Of a stretch of DNA of 64,000 nucleotides, positions 49,328 through 60,907 are shown piece after piece. Source of the stretch: Pyropia yezoensis (Eukaryota > Rhodophyta > Bangiophyceae > Bangiales > Bangiaceae); NCBI GenBank assembly GCA_009829735.1, contig CM020618.1, forward strand, positions 4,028,882 through 4,092,881, given 5' to 3'. Below the pieces are notes generated by a model that ran no database searches, had not been told where the DNA came from, and worked only from the letters and a program-made list of their open reading frames with translations. The position numbers and the translations under genes are program-made. The first letter of the stretch is position 1. Every line of letters starts with the position of its first letter.

Positions 49328-49354
49328 TAGCTGGAGGGGAGACGGGTGTGCCAA
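49328..49354 (-). repeat. DIRS-2 repeat B1
   Basis: The inner copy of the 27-bp B repeat, abutting A2 and lying just after the recombinase stop. The core CGGGTGTGCCAA is shared, except for its last base, with the B repeat of DIRS-1. Confidence 0.75.
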
Positions 49355-49384
49355 CTCGGGGGGAGATGCCCGCGACCGCCGCCG

Positions 49385-50482
49385 TCAAAAGCGGAGGGGG
49401 AAGTAGCGGGCAAACAGCGCCCGTGCCGCCGGGGTCGACGGCCACTGCGCGTTGATGTAGTGCTTGTAGGCCGTGTCCACCGAGGACAGGCCCATAAACT
49501 GCTGGATGAGCGGCGGCGGCAGGCCAATGGCGTACGCGGACGATGCCGCGCCAGCGCGCGGGGAGTGCCCCGTCCACTTGACGCCGAGCGGGGGCGTGCA
49601 GGTGGTCAGGGGCAGCAGACGCGACAACCAGGCAGTGACGACCTGGGTGGGGAGGGGTTGCAGCGCCGAGCGCCCCGGGGGGGCAAACAGATGGGCCGCC
49701 GCGGCGCGCCCCGCCAGGTAGTGCCGCGTCCACACGCGGCGGACGAGGCGTAGCGGGGCATCCGCGGCCCAACCGCCCTCCGCCACGGGGATGGTAAACG
49801 CGAGGCGCGACCCCCGCTTCAACACCCCCATCTTGTAGACGGGGACCTGCGCCTGGAACCCTGTAGGGTTAAGGAGCAGGTCCCGCGCGCGTAGGTTCGC
49901 TGCCGCGCCCGGTCTGTTGAACATCAGGTAGGCCAGCACCAAGCCGGCGCACTCCCGCTGCCGGGCGGCGTCGGTGGTGTCCAGGCCTATGGCGGCCATA
50001 TCCGTAACAGCCTCGGGTGGCAGCGGCCCACGCACCTCAGGCAGCTCGCCGGCCGCGTCCGTATGCAGGCGCCGGTACCCCACCCGAGCGTCGGCAACGA
50101 GCGGGTCGTCGGTCGGGGAGGGGAGGCCGGCAACACGATGGACCGCCCGGATAGCGGCCAGGTACGAGCCGACAGTGTCCGGCGCGCAAGTGCCCTTGTC
50201 GAACAGGGACGCCATGTAGCGCACCACAGCCTCAGGCGATGCGGGCAGCGCGCGCGCGCCCACCAGGTCACAAAACTCGTCAAACCGCTCCCAGGCATTG
50301 ACGTAGTTACGCTTGGTGCTGCCTTGGTACTTGGCGGACACCAACCGCCTGGCTGTCTCCGCCCCCTCGCACCAGCCAAAACGGCGGGCACGCAGGCCGC
50401 CTACGAGGCGGTCCCATCGGACCAGCCGTGGGACGGGGTTGCGTGCCCCGCCCCCTCGAACCGGAACACCACCACCCGCCAC
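49385..50482 (-). CDS. DIRS-2 tyrosine recombinase
   Basis: About 365 codons; no ATG marks the start, and the frame overlaps the methylase domain, so translation may follow on from that gene. The N-terminal SAM-like domain (STKRNYVNAWERFDEFCDLV, DTVGSYLAAIRAVHRVAGLP) is followed by the catalytic domain with an Arg in AYLMFNRPGAAANLRARDLL, then HSPRAGAASSAYAIGLPPPL and the Tyr in SVDTAYKHYINAQWPS. The H-x-x-R box and the tyrosine about 30 residues later fit a working recombinase. It would insert a circular DNA copy without target duplication. The frame looks whole. Confidence 0.85.
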   Translation of the reverse strand: MAGGGVPVRGGGARNPVPRLVRWDRLVGGLRARRFGWCEGAETARRLVSAKYQGSTKRNYVNAWERFDEFCDLVGARALPASPEAVVRYMASLFDKGTCAPDTVGSYLAAIRAVHRVAGLPSPTDDPLVADARVGYRRLHTDAAGELPEVRGPLPPEAVTDMAAIGLDTTDAARQRECAGLVLAYLMFNRPGAAANLRARDLLLNPTGFQAQVPVYKMGVLKRGSRLAFTIPVAEGGWAADAPLRLVRRVWTRHYLAGRAAAAHLFAPPGRSALQPLPTQVVTAWLSRLLPLTTCTPPLGVKWTGHSPRAGAASSAYAIGLPPPLIQQFMGLSSVDTAYKHYINAQWPSTPAARALFARYFPLRF

Positions 50483-51520
50483 TGCGGGCGCGTGGCGGTG
50501 CTCGCCTTGTCACCATGGCCGTACTTGAAGACCCCCTCTGCCGCCGGGAGCCGGAGCATAGCGGAGCAGGCCCGCACCGCCGTCGGCCACCATGGCTGGG
50601 CGGGCCAGTAAGGGGCGACGAGCGTGACCGCGGCGCCCTCGCGCACGGCCTTGTCCACCACCGGGCCGATAAGGTTGAAGGGCGGGTTGGCCCACGCGTT
50701 GTCGCCGCGCCAGCTGAAGCGCATAGCGTCGACGCCCGCGCCGCCGGGCGCGGGCAACTTGGAGAGGAAGCGGCCGCATTGCGTGTTCTCCGCCGTCGCG
50801 AACAGGTCGACGGTGTGGGGCCCATACAGGCGCTCCAGCCGCTCGAAGGAGTGACGGGAGAGCGTCCAGTCGGTGGAGTCCCGCGTCCTGGACAGCCTGT
50901 CGGCCCACAGGTTCAGTGCCGACGGTAGGCACTCCGCCCGCAGCGTCACTCCGAGAGCCGTGGCCACCGTGTGCAGCCGTCGCAGCTCCCGCATCAGGGC
51001 GGGCGACCGCGATGACCCGCTGTTGATGACCTCCATCGCCACCCGCGAGTCCGTCCGGAGCCGCACGATAGTAGCCGGCTCTCGAAAGAAGTCCACGAAC
51101 GACAAGAGGCCTAGCCGCACCGCCCCCAGCTCGAGGAGGTTGATATGCAAGGCCTTGCGGTTGTCCGCGTGGTAGCCTCGCGCGGGTACGAGTCCGTCCC
51201 ACGTGGCTCCCCACCCGGTGCGGCTGGCGTCCGTCGTCATCGTCACGTCGGCAGGGGCCGGCCAGAGAGCCCGACCCCGCTCCGCGTGCGCGGTCAACCC
51301 GGTCCACCACTTGAGGTCCGTCATCGCCTGCCTGCCTAACCTGACTCGGTTGCTGCTGCCGTCCGTGTGGTCCCGCATCGCCATGTACAGCGAGCGGAGG
51401 CGGTAGCGCGCGTCGGGCACCGCCAGGTGCGTCGAAACTGCCGTGCCGCAGAAGCTGCGCAGTGCGGAGTGTCGCACCCAGCGCCGGTGCGTCTTGGCAC
51501 CCGCCAAGAGGCTCCCCGCC
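50401..51520 (-). CDS. DIRS-2 RNase H and Dam-like methylase part of Pol
   Basis: RNase H is visible as TMTTDASRTGWGATWDGLVP, HINLLELGAVRLGLLSFVDF, RLRTDSRVAMEVINSG and LWADRLSRTRDSTDW. Then follows a Dam-like methylase segment with NAWANPPFNLIGPVVDKAVR and VTLVAPYWPAQPWWPTAV. The same order and motifs occur in DIRS-1. The upstream RT part lies beyond Ty3-B2, from 60908. Confidence 0.8.
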
Positions 51521-51525
51521 ATCCC

Positions 51526-51994
51526 TGTGGCAAAAACCACATGCACACACGGCACCCAAGTTGGGGCGGTGTGCAAGGGCTGCCTCCCGTGTCGGGGGAA
51601 CCGGAAGAAGTGCAAGTCGCACACACTCTGTCCCTGTTGTGGGGCAAACCCCCCACGGACAAACAAGAGGATGGTGTGTGGTCCAACAGTTTCTTGGTCG
51701 GGACGGGGACGCAGGGCCAAGCCCCGCTGTCCCTCCCCTTATCCCCCCAGGGTCCACTCAGAATCTCGCCACTCAGAATCTCCCACCCCAGCACCTGCCC
51801 ACCGGGCCACACGAAAATTCAAGACGATAAATGCAGAAAACCCTCAAATCCAAGTTGGATTTACTACTAAGCTAACTATCCCAAACTTAGGGAATATGGA
51901 CCCAAATGCAGGGGGAGGAACGGATCAGGCTAGTGGCCTGCCGCCCCTTGCATGGCACGTGTTGCCCCCCTACCTGGGGGTCAATACTGCCACA
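51526..51994 (-). repeat. Ty3-B2 3' LTR
   Basis: 469 bp bounded by TGTGGCA and TGCCACA. Relative to the B1 LTR it has 72 extra bp, part of which creates a direct repeat of ACTCAGAATCTC; otherwise only scattered substitutions. Confidence 0.93.
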
Positions 51995-52332
51995 CTCCCC
52001 TCTCCTCAGTTCCGACCGACCCGGTCGGCCCTGTGAGGGGGTGCGTAAACGCACGTCTCGGCGTTGGGGGCGCGACTTGCTGTCCCCCATCGAGTACGTA
52101 ACACGGATGTGGAGGCGGTCACGTTGACCGCCGCTCTCCTCAAGCTTGCCCACTCGGCAGCTTGCTCTCCTCAGTTCACACTTCACCATCACCACCACCT
52201 CCCCTTCACCTTCCACTGGGCCGCCCCACGCTGGGGAGGCCACCCGTATACCCACGATCCGAGTCCCCCTCAACTCGAGGCGGGTCTCGTGCCGCGATAG
52301 CCAGAGCGTCTCTCCCCAACTTGGGGAGAGCC

Positions 52333-54276
52333 ATGGCGACCCCGGGAGTGGAGACGGACTCTCTAGATGAGCGTATGGAGGACACCACCTACGGTGCAGC
52401 ACCCGCCGGGACTTCCGGCGGGGGCTCCGCGATCGCTCCGGGGGATGGGACTCCCGCGTCACCCGGCTTTGGGTTGAAGGCGGGGTCTCCCCCGGAGGCG
52501 GGACAAGTTGTCCCGCGTGAGGCCTTGGGGCGGTGGTTTTACCCCGCTTGGCCTCTCTATGAGGAGGGGTTGACTGTTCTTCGCTGTGGCCGACTTGGCG
52601 CAGCGATGGGTCGGGTATGGGACCGCCTACGGGAGAAGTATCCCCGTAGGGTCGGGTTCCCTGCCGGCTTCAGGACGGACCAGTTTGCCTTCCTGGACGA
52701 TGAGGAGGTTGAGGACGTTCAGCGTGCCAAGGCCATGGTGGACCGCGGGGGAACTATCCCGGGTCCCGGCGACTTGCCGACCTTTACTTGGGACGCGGTG
52801 GCAACTCGCCCCCCGTACCTCCACGAGGCCGATCCGCACACTCAGCACTTTGATGTGCGGATGGAGAAAGACTTCCGGCGAGGTCCCTACTTGGTGACCT
52901 CGGCTCAACTTGAGTTTCCTCAACAGTCTGCTGCCAGCAAGGAGCAGTACTATCCGAAGAAGCCCGAGTGGTGGCCTCAAGTTGAGGTCCCCTACGGGTT
53001 CCCGGCGTTGCTGCCACGGTTGCTTGACCACTTCGGCTCCGTCATGTTGACGGCTGGCCCTGATCACCAGGTGTGGGCCATGTTGGCCACCCAGTGGCTC
53101 CTCGAGGTCATGTCGACCTGGGTATCTTGTGTTCAGCGGCGGGGGATGCTCTGGCATCTCCCCCTCCGGCTCATCCAAGGTTTGGAACAGCTCACCCCTC
53201 AGCTAGTTGCTGAGGGGTGCTCATCAGGACAACTCACTCTACTTGAGGAGATGCTCCGGCTCCATAAGTTCATCGAGTGGGAGAGCATTGAGCACAAGTT
53301 GCGCCGCCCCACTCGTGGGCCCAAGGACGATGGCGCACTTCGCCAGTTCGTGTGGGTCGCTCGTGAACTTCACGACGGCCGTGTGGTCCTACGAGAGGGG
53401 TTGGGCATCGGGGACTACCCGTATGCCCCGGGGGTGGATCGCCACACTGCGCCACCCCCGGACAAGCCCATAGTTATGGCTGTGCCCTCATATGATGACC
53501 ATATGACTCAACCTACTGCGGGGGCCCCAAGTCGGGGTCGCAGTTATACCCGGGTACCGCCACCTCGGCGTGCCCCTCCGCTTCCTCCTGTTCCTTTCCA
53601 GCCTCACGGGAACATCCCGATCAGCGTGGCCGTGGAGTCATCCACCCCGGTGTCCCCCAACTTGGGGGCCACCCTCCTGACGGTATACCCCAAGTTGGTG
53701 TTACCGCCCACGCCTCTAACCTCAGAGATGATGATCACCACGTTGGTGCGCACCATTTCCTGGTTGGCCGCGTCGACCGCAACCCTCCAAAGTTCCGAGA
53801 CTCCTCAACTTGAGGAGCGCGTTCGTACTGCAGTGGCGACCGCGAGTTGCGAGTCGGTGGCGGAGTTTATGACAGCCGAGTTGGCTCGCATTGGGGCTAT
53901 TATGCCCCAGCCAGCCCCACTTGGGCGTGGCAAACGTCGCGCGAGCCGGGCATACTCGCCTCCTCGCGGTCGTCGCCGACACTCGCGGCGCTCTCCTTCC
54001 GTATTGGAAGACGAGTTGTCTTACTCCGTTTCGGAGTCCTCTACCCCGTCGGAGACGGAGTCTGTCCAGCGTCTGCGTCGCAAACTTGCGCGCAAGACCA
54101 GGCAGAAGAGTGGCCACGGTCGGCGCCACTTGCGCGACCGTGAGGGGCGCGACGGTTCCGACTTGGAGCCGCCGCCCCCTCCAACGAGTGGAGACCGTTA
54201 TCGGCGTGGGTCTCGCCGCTCGCCTCCACGTGAGGGCGAGGGCCGTGGAGTGGGAGAGTCTAGCATGCGTGCCTAG
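52333..54276 (+). CDS. Ty3-B2 antisense third ORF (aORF)
   Basis: 647 residues, same length and start context as in B1 (9599-11542). By eye the two copies differ at about 43 synonymous and about 11 amino-acid-changing sites; the changes fall mainly in the low-complexity ends. This is the pattern expected when the protein matters. The same conserved core (YYPK, VEVPYGF, LATQWLLEV) and Arg/Ser-rich tail are present. Role unknown; see findings. Confidence 0.82.
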   Translation: MATPGVETDSLDERMEDTTYGAAPAGTSGGGSAIAPGDGTPASPGFGLKAGSPPEAGQVVPREALGRWFYPAWPLYEEGLTVLRCGRLGAAMGRVWDRLREKYPRRVGFPAGFRTDQFAFLDDEEVEDVQRAKAMVDRGGTIPGPGDLPTFTWDAVATRPPYLHEADPHTQHFDVRMEKDFRRGPYLVTSAQLEFPQQSAASKEQYYPKKPEWWPQVEVPYGFPALLPRLLDHFGSVMLTAGPDHQVWAMLATQWLLEVMSTWVSCVQRRGMLWHLPLRLIQGLEQLTPQLVAEGCSSGQLTLLEEMLRLHKFIEWESIEHKLRRPTRGPKDDGALRQFVWVARELHDGRVVLREGLGIGDYPYAPGVDRHTAPPPDKPIVMAVPSYDDHMTQPTAGAPSRGRSYTRVPPPRRAPPLPPVPFQPHGNIPISVAVESSTPVSPNLGATLLTVYPKLVLPPTPLTSEMMITTLVRTISWLAASTATLQSSETPQLEERVRTAVATASCESVAEFMTAELARIGAIMPQPAPLGRGKRRASRAYSPPRGRRRHSRRSPSVLEDELSYSVSESSTPSETESVQRLRRKLARKTRQKSGHGRRHLRDREGRDGSDLEPPPPPTSGDRYRRGSRRSPPREGEGRGVGESSMRA

Positions 54277-54387
54277 TTGGCAGCTGCCTTTGTTGTGAGA
54301 GTCTGAGGGTTAGGGCTGTAGTTAAAAGCCACTCTGCGTACCACTTCGACTTGAAGCACTCTCTTGGCACTGTTGCTCGGCCTTCCC

Positions 54388-57300
54388 TCACGTTGAGGGA
54401 GGGCTGTTAGGGTCCATCTCATTCCGGGCACAGTACGCCCGGACCTTCTCAGCGGGAAGGTCCTCCACATACTCACACGTATCGTCCTTGGCTTTGTAGC
54501 CAAACCAACGCACCCTCAACATGAGGCGGTCAGTGTCTTCATCCCATCCGTGGTCGATGAACTTATCGAACACGTACTCCTGCGGGCCCTGTTTGGCCGC
54601 AGGCAGTGAGGGGAGGCGCCACGCTTCCAAAGCACGCGCCCAAGCTGGGTCGCCTGCAGGCGGTGGTGCAACTTTGACCACGTCCTGTCCGTTCACTGTG
54701 CGGACCCCATCGTCACTTTCGATGGTGAAGCGCCGCCCATCAGTACGAAGGACCTGGTACGGCCCCTTCGTCTGGAATACCAGCTTACCCCCAGTTGGGG
54801 TGTGCGAGTGTACCAGCACCCAGTCACCCTGCTCGGGGACGTGCTTAGCATTGCGCACCTTTTTGTCAAAGGTACGCTTGTAGCGCTTTTGTGCTTTGTC
54901 CATCTCAGCCCTGACTTTAGGGATGAGGTTTTCAAGCCTAGCAGCGAACTCCGCCTTACTCTCAGTAGGAGTAGGCGTACTGCCACCATCCTCCCTAGTT
55001 GGGAGCGACCGCCGCACGGCAATAGACCGCACACGACGGGGGGTCACAAAAGCGAGGGGTACTTCCCCGGTAGATGAGTGAACCTGCGAATTGTAGGCGG
55101 TAGTAAGAATAGAAATGTATTGGTCCCACGTCTTCACGTGCTAACTCACATAGTGGCGCAGCTGCCTAACAATAGTTTTGTTGAAGCGCTCCACCTGCCC
55201 ATTAGTTTGTGGGTGGTAGGGGGTGGCATAGTTTGCCTCAACCCCCAACATATCCAGCACTCCCTGAAACAGTACAGACGCAAATTGCGGTCCATTGTCC
55301 GATAGTGTACTATCCGGGATGCCATACGCAGCAACCCAGTGATCTAGGAAGGCTGACACGACCGACATGGCCGTGATCTCTGCCAGTGGGATCGCTCGCG
55401 TAAGTTTCGTGAAGCGGTCACAGATGACCAGGAGGTACTGGTTGCCCTCCTCGGTCACTGGCAGTGGCCCAAGGATGTCCATCGCCAACGCGGCGAAGGG
55501 CTGCTTGGCCGGGAACAATAGCATAGCCGTAATAGGCCGCCGTTCCATCAGACGGTTCTGTGCACAACTTGTGCAGGCAGCCACCCAACTGTAGATGTCC
55601 ACCACCATGGACGGCCAGTAGTACCTGGTCCTCAGGGTCTGGTACAGTTTACTAGACCCCAGGTGTCCACCCGTGGGAGCGTTGTGCTCCCTCTCAAGGA
55701 TACTGTCCTTGAGGGATGCGGGGACGACAAGTTGCTCAGCCCCTTGGAATACCCCCCTCCTCATGAGGAGGCCATCGTCTCCCAGAAAGAAACGCGTCTC
55801 CACCACTATATCCAGTGTATCCCTCTGCGACTTGCAGAAGGGATCCTCGGCCTGGGCCTTCACCACCTCGTCCAGGGACAGGGGCAAGTACTTCTTGTTC
55901 CCTGGCGCCTCGGGGTTCAACGCCTGACCCGAGCGCGTGACTACCCCCACGATGGGGATGTCCTCATCGACTGGGTTAGTGTCCAGCCCCTCGGTAGGTA
56001 CCCGAGAGAGGCCGTCGGCAAGGGCATGTTGCCTGCCAGGTCGGTACTCAATGTCAAAGTTGAAGGGTGCCAGTCGCACCCTCCACCGATTGAGACGAGT
56101 GTTCCTACAGTCCGTCTTAAAGATGAACTGCAACGCGCGGTGGTCACAGCGGATGAGGAACTTCTCACCCTCTAGGTAGTGACGAAGTGACGTCACCGCC
56201 CACACCACTGCGAGTCCTTCCAACTCGGTGACTCCGTAGTTCTTCTCGGCCGAGTTCAGCCCCTTACTGAAGTATCCCACCGGCAAGTACTCCTTGTCCG
56301 GCTGCTGCTGAAGCAACACACAACCAAGTTGGTCGTAGCTAGCGTCCACATCAAGGATGTAGTGGCCTCCCAACCTGGGAATAGCCAGGATAGGGGGCTT
56401 CAGCAGAAGGTCCCGAAGAGTCTCAAAGGATTCCTGCTCCACCCGACTTGGGGGAGGCAGGTTCTTCGGTAGCGTTGAGCTCACTAGCTCATTCAACGGC
56501 TTCGCCGCCTTGGCGAAGCCCTTGGTGAAACGTCGGTACACGTTACACATCCCGAGGAAGCTCCTCATCTGGGTCTGGGTCCGGGGGTACTGAGCCTTAC
56601 GAATGGCCCTCAAGTTCTTCTCGTTAACACTGAGACGCCCCGGACGGACAACATGTCCCAAGTACTCCACCTCCTGAGTGAAGAGGTGGCACTTACTCGC
56701 CTTCAGTGACACACCGGCGTCAGCAAGTAGCTTGAATACCTGGCCAAGATGGCCAATGTGTTCCTCCGGACTTCGGGAGAACACAATGATATCGTCTAGG
56801 TACACAAGACAGATCTGCCACCGTACTCCGGCCAGAATCATGTCCATAGCGCGCTGGAAAGTTGCCGGCGCGTTACACAGACCAAACGGTAGGCGCTTGC
56901 ACTGGTAGGTACCACAGTGACAGGTAAAGGTAGTTTTATGCCTGTCCTCCGGGGCAATGGGAATTTGCCAGTACCCCGCGTTACAGTCCAGGGTAGAGAA
57001 CACGTTTGCCTCCCCCCGAGAGTCCAGACAGTCGTCCATCCTAGGTAGGGGATAACTGTCCTTCACCGTGCTCTCGTTGAGCTTACGGTAGTCGATACAA
57101 AACCGGGGGGTCCCATCAACTTTGGGGACGATAACCACCGGACTCGCCCACTCGGCGTTGCTGGCCTCGATCACATCGAGGGCCTCCATGCGAGCAACTT
57201 GCTCCTTAACGAGGGCCCTTGAACGAGGTCCTCCCCTATACGGTTGTTGGCGTATAGGGGGTGCACCGGGCTTCAACTCGATCCGGTGTTGGGTGGCTCT

Positions 57301-58371
57301 CATGAGTCCCAATTGACCATCCCACAACTTGTGATATTGGTCCAAGAGGCGTTCAACTTGAACCCTCAACCTGGGGGGGACACCCTCCATGTTCACATGG
57401 GGCCGAGGAGAGGCGGCCGACTTGGCTTGATGCTTCTCCTTTCCGGACTTCGGGTCGCTACTTGCGCCCGCGTTAAGGGTGACCGCTACTACCGGTCCCT
57501 CGTGTTGGTCGATATAGCCGAACTTGGCTCCCGACTTGAAGTACTGGGGCGACGAGCTCAGGTTCATCACCTGTATCCTCCACGGGACTCCGGCTTTGGA
57601 GTCCATCGTGCCAAGGGCAACATGCACTTGGTGCTTGCGAGCAAGACGGGGGTGAGGGTGCACCAACCCGTTCCCCGTATAATCAGTTACAACGTCAACG
57701 TGCGCCACCGAGTTGGGGGGCAACGTGACTTTACGGGCTAGACGCAGGGTAGCAGTAAACCCTTCCCTCACAGAGCAAACAGGCTTCGACTGTGAAACTG
57801 TCACAGGAGCCACAGACTTTCCCTTACCAAGGATGGGGATAGTCTCCCCATTCATCAACTTGACCCAGTACTCAGGGCCACAAATCAAAGGCACTTGTGT
57901 AACAACATAAGGGGTACCCAGAAGCAGGGGTACCGATATATTCTCAACTACACCATAGGTCACGTCGACCTCATGGGTCCCCAACCTAGTTGGTAGGGTC
58001 ACGGCACCAACGATGGGAAGTACCCCACCATTGATGTCAATCATATGGTCAGCTTTGGACCTCCAGCGTTGGAGCTTCACCTCCTTTGGTAATAGCGACT
58101 TGCGTATCAAGGAGGCTCCTGACCCGGTATCAAGTACGATACGGGCACAACAGGCACGGCCGGGGGCTAGTTGCACCCGTCCAGCCACCTGGAAGTTCTC
58201 ACCCGTCAGCACCGCGATGACCCGACGTGGGTTTACGTTCTTGGGGAGTCCTACCCGAGGTGGGCGGACTCCCTTAGGTCGCCGCAGTATCCGGCACGGT
58301 TGGTTCGTCCTCCTGGCCGACTTGGCCGAGGCTGCCGTTGTGAGCTTCGGACGACCAGCCCCAACGGTCAT
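54388..58371 (-). pseudogene. pol: Ty3-B2 Pol
   Basis: Protease, RT (VYLDDIIVFS), RNase H, integrase and chromodomain in the same order as B1, nearly identical in sequence. The gene carries about one break, so this copy cannot supply full Pol. The start overlaps the gag stop as ATGA, as in B1. Confidence 0.9.
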
Positions 58372-60314
58372 TCGTTTCCCGCCGACTTGGCGTCCGAATC
58401 TGAGGGCGGGGAGGAAGACGACCAGTCCGAGGACGACGTGTCCGCCTCCTCTGCCGAGGGTGTGGCGACCGCGACGACCGGTCGAGACCCACCCTCGCGG
58501 CGTGAACGTACTTCGTTCGTAGCCGACTTCTTACTCGCATTCCTAACAAGTTGTTGGATGCGTTTACTCAACTTGGGGCAATCATATGCCCAGTGTCCAT
58601 CGGAGTTGCAGTTCCAACACCGATGGTCTGTTCCGGGAGGGGTCTTCCCAACTGGGGAAGACGAAGGGATACCCTGGGAAGTTCCCACGGCAGCTACCAC
58701 CCTCTCCTTGCGGATTCGGCGTGCCTCTCTCAACTCTCTGGCCTGGCGCGCCTCCTCCCGTTCCTTGGCCAACTCGGCCTGACGCTCCTGGCGTTGTTCC
58801 TCCCGCAACTTGCGGTAGGCCTCGCCTCTGCGATAGGCGAACCTAGCCAACTCGGCCAGGGTCGCCCGGGCAGTGTTATGCTCCCGGGTCTCCATCCGGA
58901 CTGACCAATGGAGTCCCTCCACAAACCGACCCTTCACCACAGCTTGTGGATGAAGAAACCCACAAAGATTGTTGAGCTTACGGACTCGCTCCGCAAAGGA
59001 CAACTCGTCCTCCGCCTCTTCCTGATGGGCTTGCGTAAACTCCTCGACTTGAGAAGCCAACGCTGCCTCATCAACCATGGCTCTCAACAACCAGTTGACG
59101 AGCTCCAAATAGGACGTCACCTCCCCAGCGCCTCCACTTGAGGAGCTGGGCATGACGGACATAAGTTCTGTCCGCAGGTCGCCCTTCGTAAACTCCTGTA
59201 GCATGTAAAAAGCCATGCCTTCACTTATGGCATTGTCGTCACAGGCTTTTGTGAAACGACGTAGGAACTCAAAGACACGGAGGGGGGGGGTTCCATCCCA
59301 CTCCGCTTTGTGCCCAAAAGAATGAAGTGCATTCTTCTTGGCACGGCCCATGGCTCGGGCCTGGTCAGGACCATACACCACCGACTTGTTGTGGAGGGCG
59401 TAGGTCTCACAGTCAAAGATCCTCTGGTAGACCGGGTTGGCTACCTGGATCTTTGGCGGCACCTCACGTTGAGGGAACAGCCGCTGTGGCACTGGGGTAA
59501 GTTCACCCTCAGTGCCTGTAGTCCGGCGCGGCGCGCTTGGTGTAGCCGCCGGCGTTTCCGGGGGGAACTCCCCCATGAAGGGCGTACGCCCCACCGAGTA
59601 TGGTGTGGCTCCCTCGTTGGGAGTCACAGGTGTCGCCCCCAGTTCGGGGCGACCAGAGATAGGCGTAAGGGGGGATTCCCCCTGTGCCTGCGGGCTCGAA
59701 AGCCCCAATCCGGTTTGGACATTGAGGCCATCTGGCAAACTCGCCACAATCTGATTCAGAATAGTATTCGTCATCGTGACCACCAGGTCCGGCAAAGTCT
59801 GCCGCAACACATTGGTCGCCTCCCGACGGACAATTTCCACGAGGAGTGGATTGACGACTCCAGTTGAGTCTCGGTCCGCCTCCGGGAGTCCACCTGAGGG
59901 GTAACCACGTTCCTCAGGGGTCTCAACCGGGGGCATGGGCGCGAGCCCATCGCCGACCAACGGAGGTCCGCCGTCCTCCGAAAGCCTAGTTGGCGACGGC
60001 TCCAAGCCAAAGTTGGCTCCAACCCGAGTGGAACCCGCGGGGACAGTCCTCACCCCTTGGGACGTTCCCGTTGAGTATACCACACGGTGGCCAGACTTCG
60101 GCCCACCCACATCAGAAGTGTCACCCGAGTGAACTCCCGACTGAGTCGGGGTGGCCTGTTGCCCGCCCGCACTTCCAGTCCTGCTGGCTTGAGGGACCTC
60201 TAGTCCCTCTGCGACCCCAGGTAAGCCCACCTGTGTCTCACCAGTATTCAAAGGCACTGAAGTACGTGCGTCACCCGTGTACTCCCCGGACGACGGGGGG
60301 TCCGAGCTAGCCAT
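58368..60314 (-). CDS. gag: Ty3-B2 Gag
   Basis: 648 residues from ATG 60314, open along its length and close to the B1 Gag, with the same capsid region and CCHC knuckle (CWNCNSDGHWAYDC). The Ser/Asp-rich tail differs slightly. Confidence 0.92.
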   Translation of the reverse strand: MASSDPPSSGEYTGDARTSVPLNTGETQVGLPGVAEGLEVPQASRTGSAGGQQATPTQSGVHSGDTSDVGGPKSGHRVVYSTGTSQGVRTVPAGSTRVGANFGLEPSPTRLSEDGGPPLVGDGLAPMPPVETPEERGYPSGGLPEADRDSTGVVNPLLVEIVRREATNVLRQTLPDLVVTMTNTILNQIVASLPDGLNVQTGLGLSSPQAQGESPLTPISGRPELGATPVTPNEGATPYSVGRTPFMGEFPPETPAATPSAPRRTTGTEGELTPVPQRLFPQREVPPKIQVANPVYQRIFDCETYALHNKSVVYGPDQARAMGRAKKNALHSFGHKAEWDGTPPLRVFEFLRRFTKACDDNAISEGMAFYMLQEFTKGDLRTELMSVMPSSSSGGAGEVTSYLELVNWLLRAMVDEAALASQVEEFTQAHQEEAEDELSFAERVRKLNNLCGFLHPQAVVKGRFVEGLHWSVRMETREHNTARATLAELARFAYRRGEAYRKLREEQRQERQAELAKEREEARQARELREARRIRKERVVAAVGTSQGIPSSSPVGKTPPGTDHRCWNCNSDGHWAYDCPKLSKRIQQLVRNASKKSATNEVRSRREGGSRPVVAVATPSAEEADTSSSDWSSSSPPSDSDAKSAGNE

Positions 60315-60433
60315 GTTGGCTGACGATCCGTATGACACGGTCCAAGTCCACCGTTCCTCTGAGACAGAGGGCCCCCTACACCCAGGTGCACCCGGAGGTA
60401 AAGCTTACCTCTGTCCCCTGCTGCTCCACCAAA

Positions 60434-60902
60434 TGTGGCAAAAACCACACGCACACACGGCACCCAAGTTGGGGCGGTGTGCAAGGGCTGCCTCCCGTGT
60501 CGGGGGAACCGGAAGAAGTGCAAGTCGCACACACTCTGTCCCTGTTGTGGGGCAAACCCCCCACGGACAAACAAGAGGATGGTGTGTGGTCCAACAGTTT
60601 CTTGGTCGGGACGGGGACGCAGGGCCAAGCCCCGCTGTCCCTCCCCTTATCCCCCCAGGGTCCACTCAGAATCTCGCCACTCAGAATCTCCCACCCCAGC
60701 ACCTGCCCACCGGGCCACACGAAAATTCAAGACGATAAATGCAGAAAACCCTCAAATCCAAGTTGGATTTACTACTAAGCTAACTATCCCAAACTTAGGG
60801 AATATGGACCCAAATGCAGGGGGAGGAACGGATCAGGCTAGTGGCCTGCCGCCCCTTGCATGGCACGTGTTGCCCCCCTACCTGGGGGTCAATACTGCCA
60901 CA
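60434..60902 (-). repeat. Ty3-B2 5' LTR
   Basis: The 469-bp partner of 51526-51994, differing at about one position. The primer site TGGTGGAGCAGCAGGG lies just inside, on the minus strand, near 60416-60431. ATCCC follows at 60903-60907. Confidence 0.93.
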
Positions 60903-60907
60903 ATCCC

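Larger units (their letters stand above)
51526..60902 (-). mobile_element. Ty3-B2: second copy of the Ty3-B element, nested in DIRS-2
   Basis: A 9377-bp minus-strand copy with 469-bp LTRs that differ from each other at about one base, and the 5-bp duplication ATCCC (51521-51525, 60903-60907). It has the same gag, pol and antisense ORF as Ty3-B1, with a few percent divergence. Gag and the antisense ORF are open; pol has about one break. Its LTRs are 72 bp longer than those of B1. The CAASTTG sites and mini-hairpins of B1 are kept. Confidence 0.95.
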
